Below, one piece after another: positions 55,243 to 64,000 of a stretch of DNA of 64,000 bases (its first letter is position 1; the number at the start of each line of letters is the position of its first letter). This DNA comes from Vibrio azureus (GTDB lineage Bacteria > Pseudomonadota > Gammaproteobacteria > Enterobacterales > Vibrionaceae). Made by a program: the position numbers and the translations under genes. The notes beneath the pieces were generated by a model. The model was not told where the DNA came from. It saw only the letters and a program-made list of their open reading frames with translations, and did not search any database. The stretch lies in contig NZ_CP018616.1 in assembly GCF_002849855.1 (NCBI RefSeq), positions 1,984,001 to 2,048,000 of the forward strand, in the 5' to 3' direction.

Positions 55243-56493
55243 TCAAGAAGCGTCAGGCTTGTTGTTGATCTTATCAGGTGTTGAAGTGTCTTTAACTTGA
55301 AGTAGCTCTTCTGAACTCTCTACAAAAATTTCTGCAACAGCACTTCGTTCTAACTCACCTTGAAGGTTACCGTCATCATCAACAACAGGAAGTGAATAGT
55401 CACAAGACATGGTCTCTGGGAGGACTTCTTCAATCACAGAATGAGGGGAGATAATCGGCACTTCCTCATAGATCTCTTCGTCAAGCTGCTGTGAACAGTC
55501 TCCCTTCGCTGCATCCAACAATCCTTCTTTAGTCACTACTCCCTGATAACCATCTTCCGTCACGTGGTAAGCGTAATCTTGTTTAACACGCTTCATTTCA
55601 TTCAAGGCTTCTGCAATGGTGGTGGCTGTGATGCGATATGCTGGTGGCTGCATTACGGTTTCAACGGTCAGTGCGCGAGCTCTGTTCACATCTTTTACAA
55701 AGGCTTCAACATAATCATCTGCAGGCTGAAGCAAGATTTCATCGGGTGCCCCCTGCTGAACCAATTCTCCATCTTTCAAGATCGCAATCCGATCGCCTAA
55801 GCGAAGCGCTTCATCTAAGTCATGGGTGATAAAGATAATGGTTTTATGCAACTTCTCTTGAAGTTCAATCAGTTGATCTTGCATCTCACTACGGATCAGA
55901 GGGTCAAGGGCGGAGAAAGCTTCATCCATCAGGAGAATTTCAGCATCGGTCGCAAGCGCACGAGCCAAACCAACACGTTGTTGCTGCCCACCAGAAAGTT
56001 GTGCAGGATACTGATTTTCATAACCTTTAAGGCCAACCGTCTCTAACCATTCATTGGCTTTTTCGAGACGTGCTTCTTTCTTAATTCCTTGGATTTCTAA
56101 ACCGTAGGCAACATTATCGACCACGGTGCGATGAGGCAATAGACCAAAACGTTGAAACACCATCGACATCTTATGTCGACGAAACTCTTCCAACTCGGTA
56201 GCCGATAACTGCATCACGTCGATCCCTTCAACCAAAATCTGCCCCATCGTAGGATCAATCAAACGGTTAAAGTGACGAATCATGGTTGATTTACCCGAGC
56301 CAGACAGCCCCATGATCACGAAAATTTCACCTTTTTTGATTTGTAGATTGATATCTTTTAAACCGACTGTATGGCCTGTCTCTACTAGAATTTGATCTTT
56401 AGTTTGTCCCTGTTTTATAAGTTCAATCACCGTATCAGGTTTTGGGCCGAAGATCTTATACAGGCCGCTGATTTCTATAAGTGGCTTAGTCAT
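55243..56493 (-). CDS. proV: Glycine betaine/proline ABC transporter ATP-binding protein ProV
   Basis: ATPase of an osmoprotectant importer, 416 residues. Walker A GLSGSGKST is at residues 62-70, the signature is LSGGQQQRVGLARAL and Walker B is ILLMDEAFSALDP. The C-terminal third (about 280-400) is a CBS-type regulatory region (PPAYRITATTIAEALNEM, VVTKEGLLDA) that senses ionic strength in relatives such as OpuA. The extension before Walker A (KPDTVIELIKQGQTKDQILVETG) is typical of ProV. The start overlaps the proW end by eight bases. Confidence 0.94.
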   Translation of the reverse strand: MTKPLIEISGLYKIFGPKPDTVIELIKQGQTKDQILVETGHTVGLKDINLQIKKGEIFVIMGLSGSGKSTMIRHFNRLIDPTMGQILVEGIDVMQLSATELEEFRRHKMSMVFQRFGLLPHRTVVDNVAYGLEIQGIKKEARLEKANEWLETVGLKGYENQYPAQLSGGQQQRVGLARALATDAEILLMDEAFSALDPLIRSEMQDQLIELQEKLHKTIIFITHDLDEALRLGDRIAILKDGELVQQGAPDEILLQPADDYVEAFVKDVNRARALTVETVMQPPAYRITATTIAEALNEMKRVKQDYAYHVTEDGYQGVVTKEGLLDAAKGDCSQQLDEEIYEEVPIISPHSVIEEVLPETMSCDYSLPVVDDDGNLQGELERSAVAEIFVESSEELLQVKDTSTPDKINNKPDAS

Positions 56494-57385
56494 GTTTCAG
56501 ATCTCCTAAGTGCGCTTGAGTTCGTTTTGCATAGGCTTGTGATGCACGGTCGAACAAAATCGCCAAGGCCACAATCGCTAAGCCGTTCAATAATCCGAGT
56601 GTGAAATATTGGTTAGTGATCGATTTTAATACTGGCTGTCCCAACCCTTTCACACCAATCATTGAAGCAATAACAACCATAGATAGCGCCATCATAATGG
56701 TTTGGTTAATCCCCGCCATGATGGTTGGCATAGCCAATGGTAATTGCACGCCAATTAAGCGCTGCTTTTTACTGGCACCAAACGCGGTCGCCGCTTCTAG
56801 TACCTCTTTGTCGACCAAGCGGATCCCAAGATTAGTTAAACGAATCACTGGAGGAATCGCATAAATCACAACGGCAATGAGCCCCGGTATTTTGCCTATA
56901 CCGAGTAACATAACGACAGGGATAAGGTAAACAAAAGCAGGCATCGTTTGCATCACATCCAGTAACGGTGTGACGATTGATTGCACTCGATTAGAACGCG
57001 CCATAGCGATACCGATTGGAATACCAAGGGCTATTGCAAGCATGGTACAAACGGTGATAATACTGAGTGTCCTCATGGTGTCTTCCCACATACCGAAATA
57101 ACCTATCAGTATCAGGGAACCAAAGCATGCGACCGCAAGTTTCCAAGAGCGGCTTGCGGCATAAACTAATCCAGTACAAATCGCGAGGATGATAAACCAA
57201 GGTGTTGAAATAAGAAGTTTTTCAAACCAAACTAGAAATGAGAGTAATGGGTCAAAGAAAGATTCAATCAGGTCGCCGTATTCACGCGAGAAATCGCGAT
57301 AGGCACCATCGAGTGTTTTGCGGATGGCTCTAAGGTCAGAGCGATCCATTTCTGGAAATTCACTCAACCAGTTCGAGTCAGACAT
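56486..57385 (-). CDS. proW: Glycine betaine/proline ABC transporter permease ProW
   Basis: Inner-membrane permease of the osmoprotectant importer. The 299 residues have a cytoplasmic N-terminal stretch, about six helices, and the binding-protein-dependent transport motif EAATAFGASKKQRLIGVQLPLAMPTIMAG that contacts ProV. TPLLDVMQTMPAFVYLIPVVMLLGIGKIPG is also characteristic. E. coli ProW is longer at the N terminus; this size is normal in vibrios as far as I recall. Confidence 0.94.
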   Translation of the reverse strand: MSDSNWLSEFPEMDRSDLRAIRKTLDGAYRDFSREYGDLIESFFDPLLSFLVWFEKLLISTPWFIILAICTGLVYAASRSWKLAVACFGSLILIGYFGMWEDTMRTLSIITVCTMLAIALGIPIGIAMARSNRVQSIVTPLLDVMQTMPAFVYLIPVVMLLGIGKIPGLIAVVIYAIPPVIRLTNLGIRLVDKEVLEAATAFGASKKQRLIGVQLPLAMPTIMAGINQTIMMALSMVVIASMIGVKGLGQPVLKSITNQYFTLGLLNGLAIVALAILFDRASQAYAKRTQAHLGDLKHD

Positions 57386-57401
57386 ATATAATTCCTTTTC
57401 T

Positions 57402-57427
57402 TACCGAGGCTGAAGTCAGCCTCGGTA
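57402..57427 (-). other. Intercistronic hairpin between proX and proW
   Basis: TACCGAGGCTGA and TCAGCCTCGGTA are a 12-bp perfect inverted repeat separated by two bases, so about 11 pairs with a four-base loop. AAGAAAAGGAATT follows, without a T-run. It may protect the proX message or attenuate transcription into proWV, so that the binding protein is made in excess. Confidence 0.7.
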
Positions 57428-57473
57428 TACAACAAGTTCGTTATTCCTGTATCGTTTACGAAACGCCTCTGTT

Positions 57474-58463
57474 TTACAGGGCACTTTGTACTTTTTTCGC
57501 GACGTCTTGAGGTACCCAAGCCGTCCAGATTTGCGGATATTTTTCTAGGAAGTGGTACATGGTCTCTTCACCATCAGCTTGGTTGTCTTCCATCCAAGCC
57601 AAGATTTGGTTCATGTCGGCATTAGTAAAGCCACGTTTAGTGAAGTACTCGTAAGCTTGTGGAGAACGTGAAGCAAATTCTTCAGTGGTAATAGTATGGA
57701 CAGGAGAAGGCGGGTACATGGTCACTTTAGGATCTTCACAGTCTGCCTGTGTGATACAACTTACAAACTCTTTTTCATTTACACCGCTACCAAAATCCAC
57801 TTTAACCATGTCGTATTTACCCAATACTGCTGTTGGAGCCCAGTAGTATCCAAACCATGGCTGCTGGCGTTCGTAGGCTTTGGCAATAGAACCGGATAGG
57901 CCAGCACTTGAACCAGGATCGACGATCTCAAAGCCAGCGCTCGCGAGATCCATTGCTTTAAACAAGTTACCCGCACTGATTTGGCAGTTCCAACCCGCAG
58001 GGCAGCTATAGAAAGCCGATTTTGTTTTATCTTCCGGATGAGCAAAGAGCTTAGCGTGCTTCTTCACCCCTTCAATGGTTTTGATGTCTGGATATTGCTT
58101 AACAAGGTAGGCTGGAACCCAGAAGCCTTCTTCGCCACCATCAACTAAGGCTTTGCCTGCATAACGAAGTCGCTTCTCAGCTACCCCTTTATCTAGCGCA
58201 TCTTTAAGACTGTTACTCCAAAGTTCTGGAGCAACGTCCGGTTGACCTTTTTCAATCATTGAAGTGCCCGTAGGCATGGTATCACCAGGTATCAACTCAG
58301 CCTCACACCCATAACCATGTTCAAGAATAAAACGGTCAACATTGGCGATCAGCGTAGCGGAGTTCCAGTTCATGTCTGCAATGGTAACGGTACCACACTC
58401 ATTAGCATTAACATTGGCTGCTAGCACACCAGTAGCCAGCAGTAAAAGTCCTTGGTATTTCAT
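57474..58463 (-). CDS. proX: Glycine betaine-binding periplasmic protein ProX
   Basis: Substrate-binding protein of the importer, 329 residues with a signal peptide ending near NVNA (residues 1-20). The mature part starts NECGTVTIADMNWNSATLIA and carries the aromatic residues expected in a betaine-binding cage (MNWNSA, PELWSN, WFGYYWAP). Cysteines in SCPAGWNCQIS and SCITQADC could form disulfides. The order X-W-V is reversed from the E. coli proVWX operon, with the binding protein promoter-proximal. A choline rather than betaine ligand cannot be excluded. Confidence 0.9.
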   Translation of the reverse strand: MKYQGLLLLATGVLAANVNANECGTVTIADMNWNSATLIANVDRFILEHGYGCEAELIPGDTMPTGTSMIEKGQPDVAPELWSNSLKDALDKGVAEKRLRYAGKALVDGGEEGFWVPAYLVKQYPDIKTIEGVKKHAKLFAHPEDKTKSAFYSCPAGWNCQISAGNLFKAMDLASAGFEIVDPGSSAGLSGSIAKAYERQQPWFGYYWAPTAVLGKYDMVKVDFGSGVNEKEFVSCITQADCEDPKVTMYPPSPVHTITTEEFASRSPQAYEYFTKRGFTNADMNQILAWMEDNQADGEETMYHFLEKYPQIWTAWVPQDVAKKVQSAL

Positions 58464-58723
58464 ATTAGCTTCCTTTTTGAACGTCTTTTATTTGCCGTAT
58501 AACAGCAAGGATAAAGAGGACACTGCAAACTATACCGCACCACAAACCGTAAATAAAGCGGAGGCAAAAGAGACAAAAGCAGCGATACAGCAAACGGTCA
58601 TGAATCAACTCAATGATAGCGTGTCAATATTCGCCTCATTAAAACTCTTGTTTATTTGCTATAAGAATCACGAACAAATGTAAGCGAAGTCACGTGCTTT
58701 CGTTGAATTGAGTTGTAACACGC

Positions 58724-59281
58724 TCACTTACGCCACCAAACGAACAAATGCAATAGCGCTGCACTGGCATGACCAAAGAAATAAACTTGAATAAAAGTGA
58801 CAGAAAGCTTGTGAATTGAGAGAAGTAATTGACTAGGCCCTTGCGTGGTTAAAAACCAGTACCACCCTCCTCCTGTAACCAGTGCCAGTAGCAGCGCAAA
58901 AATCCCCAAACCCTCAATACAAGCGGCTAAACCAGATGGCTTTGCAAGTGGCATTTTTAACTTAATGAGAGATTGAATATCCTGCTTGATAACGTCAAAA
59001 CGACCATAGGCCCAAGGATAAAGGTCGCAGCATTTTCTTCTGCTCAGGACCTTCACCGTAAAAGTCAGTGCCAAAGGTATGAGAAGCAAGCCACCATAGA
59101 TGTGTAATAATGCCACACCGGAAATGTTTGCCAGCACAGTATCACCGTGAACATGCATAAAGCCGCTCGATATCAGCTGACAAATGACACTAAACAGTAT
59201 CGCAAAGTGCAGAGACTTCTCTATGACTGGAAGCGAGGAAAATAAATCACTAAGACCAAGTTTAAATTTTGATTTAATCAT
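58724..59281 (-). CDS. Cytochrome b561-like membrane protein
   Basis: A 185-residue protein with four hydrophobic segments and histidines placed like haem ligands: LHFAILFS in helix 1, LLHIYGGLLLIPLAL in helix 2, and LLSIHKLSVTFIQVYFFGHASAALLH in the last helix. This layout fits the prokaryotic cytochrome b561/Ni-hydrogenase b-type family. The loop RRKCCDLYPWAYGRFD is cytoplasmic by charge. No partner dehydrogenase or cytochrome c is next to it, so the electron donor is unknown. Confidence 0.7.
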   Translation of the reverse strand: MIKSKFKLGLSDLFSSLPVIEKSLHFAILFSVICQLISSGFMHVHGDTVLANISGVALLHIYGGLLLIPLALTFTVKVLSRRKCCDLYPWAYGRFDVIKQDIQSLIKLKMPLAKPSGLAACIEGLGIFALLLALVTGGGWYWFLTTQGPSQLLLSIHKLSVTFIQVYFFGHASAALLHLFVWWRK

Positions 59282-59668
59282 TAATTTTTCAACTTAATTT
59301 ATTCATTGAGCACAAGATTAAAGAGTATAGTAAACATGCTCGTCCTTGTTACCTGCTTGTTATTGTGTCTACTCTCGCTGCAGGGCGATCATTGCAGACT
59401 TGCTTGTTCTACCTTAAGTTCATTTACCCATGCCATCCTTAGTTTCTCTACTCTTGAGAAAAATGCTGAAAATTAACCCTAAAACACCAAAATCCATCAA
59501 ATAAACAGTTTTTATTAAACCGAATATACACTTAGTTTTTGTAAGCTTATTGTTGTAACCAATTATTTCCGTGTGATAACGGCAACATTATCATTTGTCA
59601 TTGCGTATTACATTCTCGCAGTCGTTGACCCACCACTGCTTAGTCAGGGTGTAAAAATTAAAGTTTGA
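59282..59668. other. Gap upstream of the ygjK-type gene
   Basis: Nearly 390 bases between divergent genes with no coding frame. The only clear feature is an inverted repeat, TGATAACGGCAACATTATCA, at 59574-59593 (TGATAA/TTATCA arms), about 75 bases before the ygjK-type gene. It is a candidate operator, possibly for a sugar regulator. Confidence 0.4.
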
Positions 59669-62350
<2,682 letters not shown>

Positions 62351-62356
62351 ACACGA

Positions 62357-62400
62357 TATACCCAAGTAACCTAAAAATGCTCAGTGCAGTGAGGCGAACG
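62357..62400. repeat. Dispersed palindromic repeat, partial copy
   Basis: TATACCCAAGTAACCTAAA left end, with a diverged GCTCAGTGCAGTGAGG core; right end lost. A further half copy (GTACACAAGTAACCTCAA) follows at 62466-62483. Confidence 0.7.
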
Positions 62401-62583
62401 ATAAATTAAAGTAGAGAACCAGTCATAGCAACGGCTATTGCTGGTTCTCTGATGAGCTGGTTCGTGTACACAAGTAACCTCAATATACCTCTCAATAAAA
62501 AATAAAAATTATCCTTTACCTCAACTTAACCTGAGGTTTTATTCTAGCGCTTGTTGGTTTTAGAGTAAAAACAAGGAGAACTT

Positions 62584-63006
62584 ATGATCCAACTTGAGCA
62601 TGTAAACTTAGTCGTAAAAGACATTCCTGCAGTACTAAAATTCTATCTTGTTGCCTTCCCACATTGGAAAGTAAGAGCAGAGGGGACAGGCGAATGGCAT
62701 GGTAAACCAAGAAACTGGCTGCATTTTGGCGATGATTATCAATATCTCGCGTTTAGTGATCATGGTGAAGGCGTCAATCGAAATCTGTCCGGACATCAAG
62801 TTGGGCTCGCGCATTTTGCCTATGTAACAAACAATATTGATGGCGTCATACAACGCTTAACTTCTGCAGGCTACCCGATTCATAATCCCGGGACAGAAAA
62901 TCCATATCGGAAAAATGTCTACTTTATTGATCCGGCTGGCTTTGAAATAGAATTCGTCGAATACCTCAGCGACGATCCAAAATTACGTAACTCTTCCGAA
63001 GAATAA
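62584..63006 (+). CDS. VOC-family (glyoxalase/dioxygenase superfamily) protein
   Basis: A 140-residue vicinal-oxygen-chelate protein. It starts IQLEHVNLVVKDIPAVLKFYLVAFP, with His6 as a possible metal ligand. GLAHFAYVTNNIDGVIQRL gives the second His, and the C-terminal IDPAGFEIEFVEYL supplies a Glu. The substrate is unknown; many such proteins are unassigned. AAGGAGAACTT precedes the ATG. Confidence 0.82.
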   Translation: MIQLEHVNLVVKDIPAVLKFYLVAFPHWKVRAEGTGEWHGKPRNWLHFGDDYQYLAFSDHGEGVNRNLSGHQVGLAHFAYVTNNIDGVIQRLTSAGYPIHNPGTENPYRKNVYFIDPAGFEIEFVEYLSDDPKLRNSSEE

Positions 63007-63030
63007 TCAAACCCGATTTGAGATAATAAG

Positions 63031-63098
63031 TATACTCAAGTAACCTCAAGGTGCTGTGTTCAGCGAGATGACCTTGGGGAGCGTGTCACTTGGGTATA
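63031..63098. repeat. Dispersed palindromic repeat, complete copy
   Basis: TATACTCAAGTAACCTCAAG, core GTGCTGTGTTCAGCGAGATGACC, and GTGTCACTTGGGTATA. The core GTGCTGTGTTCAACGAGA-type variant is shared with the copy at 47510, showing a sub-family. Confidence 0.85.
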
Positions 63099-63349
63099 TT
63101 ATTTACGCTGGTCATCACCCGACTGGTGTGAATAATCGAGAAAAAACATCAATATTTTTTCTTACTAACATGTTTTATTTTCACTATTAAAATAAACACT
63201 TTTACGCCTTTGAAATCATAATTTTTTAGCTTCCAGTAAAATTAACTACCTCAATCCACAAGCATAATAAAATCAGCTCAATCAAACCAAGTTCAATTGA
63301 TATTACTGATGTGTTAGCATCTTTTTTTTATTAAACGTCAGGAAAAATT

Positions 63350-64000
63350 GTGAATCAGCGACACCTCTCAAACGGGATGAATTTTAAAGGCCAAAGTGGC
63401 GAGTTCTTTGGTATTTGGATCGTTAACATTTTACTCTCAATTATTACTCTAGGTCTTTATTCTCCTTGGGCAAAAGTAAGAACCATGCGCTACTTTTATG
63501 GTAATACTTTTCTTAATGGTGATAACTTTGAATATCATGCCACCCCTTACCAAATTTTAAAAGGAAGATTATTGGCTTTAGCTATAATGACCATGTTCGT
63601 TATTGTTAATTTATTTTCTCCTTCTGTAAGTCAAATTTTAATTTTTATTTTTTATCTTGCTATTCCTTGGTTTATGTGGAGCAACGCTCGATTTGATGCA
63701 GCAATGACCAGCTACCGTAATGTTCATTTTTCATTTAATGCTTCATGTGCAGATGCCTATGCAGTGATCCTTGGTCGTGTCATTGTCGCATTCGCTATAT
63801 TTTTCGGTTTGGGAATATTATTTAGTGTAGTTGTAAAAATTCTCCCCCATCATTATATGCAAGCAATCACTATTATTTATATAGTAATGATTGCGCCAGT
63901 AATAATTGCTCTCTATGCTTGGCTTTTTTCAGGAGTCAAGAATTATTTCGTCAATGGTTATCAATATGGCAATTTGAAATTCAGTGCTTCACTCGAAACT
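63350..64000 (+). CDS. YjgN-type DUF898 membrane protein, 3' end outside window
   Basis: The frame is open from a GTG at 63350 (AGGAAAAATT upstream) to the window end, 217 codons, so the gene is cut. The product begins MNQRHLSNGMNFKGQSGEFF, then IVNILLSIITLGLYSPWAKVR, the signature of the DUF898/YjgN family, followed by RYFYGNTFLNGDNFEYHATP and several membrane helices. Function of the family is unknown. The rest should show the repeated YSPWAK-like motif if complete. Confidence 0.85.
   Translation, partial: MNQRHLSNGMNFKGQSGEFFGIWIVNILLSIITLGLYSPWAKVRTMRYFYGNTFLNGDNFEYHATPYQILKGRLLALAIMTMFVIVNLFSPSVSQILIFIFYLAIPWFMWSNARFDAAMTSYRNVHFSFNASCADAYAVILGRVIVAFAIFFGLGILFSVVVKILPHHYMQAITIIYIVMIAPVIIALYAWLFSGVKNYFVNGYQYGNLKFSASLET

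Noticed and set aside
58342..58683. 113-codon plus-strand ORF overlapping proX
   Set aside because: Antisense shadow of the proX signal-peptide region running into non-coding DNA.

Overview
The window is a chromosomal segment of a Vibrio or very close Vibrionaceae relative. This rests on the quorum-sensing pair luxO-luxU beside uvrB, the sodium-motor gene motY, the VC2046-type gene, and the run sodB - adhE - marC - K+ channel - asd - nhaC. Nearly all of it is core chromosome. It starts inside dusC and ends inside a yjgN-type (DUF898) gene.

Layout. 1-5.4 kb: end of dusC, yfbV, and the acetate module ackA-pta. 5.6-11.2 kb: oligopeptide importer oppABCDF (minus strand). 12-16 kb: molybdopterin genes moaABCDE (minus), with a cofD/YvcK-type gene (ybhK) diverging from moaA across a perfect FNR box. 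16.2-20.2 kb: luxU, luxO and uvrB. 20.3-24.7 kb: an AT-rich accessory stretch with a secreted sphingomyelinase-type phosphodiesterase and an overlapping ToxR-like/ToxS-like membrane regulator pair. 24.8-32.2 kb: the electron-transport complex rsxABCDGE, then nth and gloA. 32.4-43.5 kb: motY, rnt, a YuiF-type antiporter, a DsbA-like protein, an orphan membrane protein, grxD, sodB, a VC2046-family gene, a degenerate SDR and adhE. 44.3-50.9 kb: marC-type gene, voltage-gated K+ channel, asd, nhaC and a membrane Hpt protein. 51.1-54.5 kb: yejK, yejL, yejM and tRNA-Ser(UGA). 54.7-59.3 kb: a GNAT pseudogene, the glycine-betaine importer proXWV and a cytochrome b561-like protein. 59.6-64 kb: a lipoprotein form of the YgjK (GH63) glucosidase, a VOC protein and the partial DUF898 gene.

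How the genes work together. Many fit a facultative marine anaerobe: mixed-acid fermentation (ackA, pta, adhE), molybdoenzyme cofactor synthesis under apparent FNR control, and Na+/H+ handling (Rnf/Rsx, NhaC, MotY). Osmoprotection (proXWV), iron and oxidative-stress proteins (sodB, grxD, rsx) and quorum-sensing phosphorelay (luxU/luxO) complete the picture.

The least explained parts are: a dispersed palindromic repeat family (TATACCCAAGTGACCTCA ends) seen only between genes; the sphingomyelinase plus ToxR-like island; a perfect LuxO operator without a recognisable Qrr1 RNA beside it; the 38-residue tandem repeats in RsxC; and several eroding genes (GNAT pseudogene, SDR without its catalytic Tyr/Lys). 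I see no CRISPR array, phage, integron or insertion sequence with a transposase.
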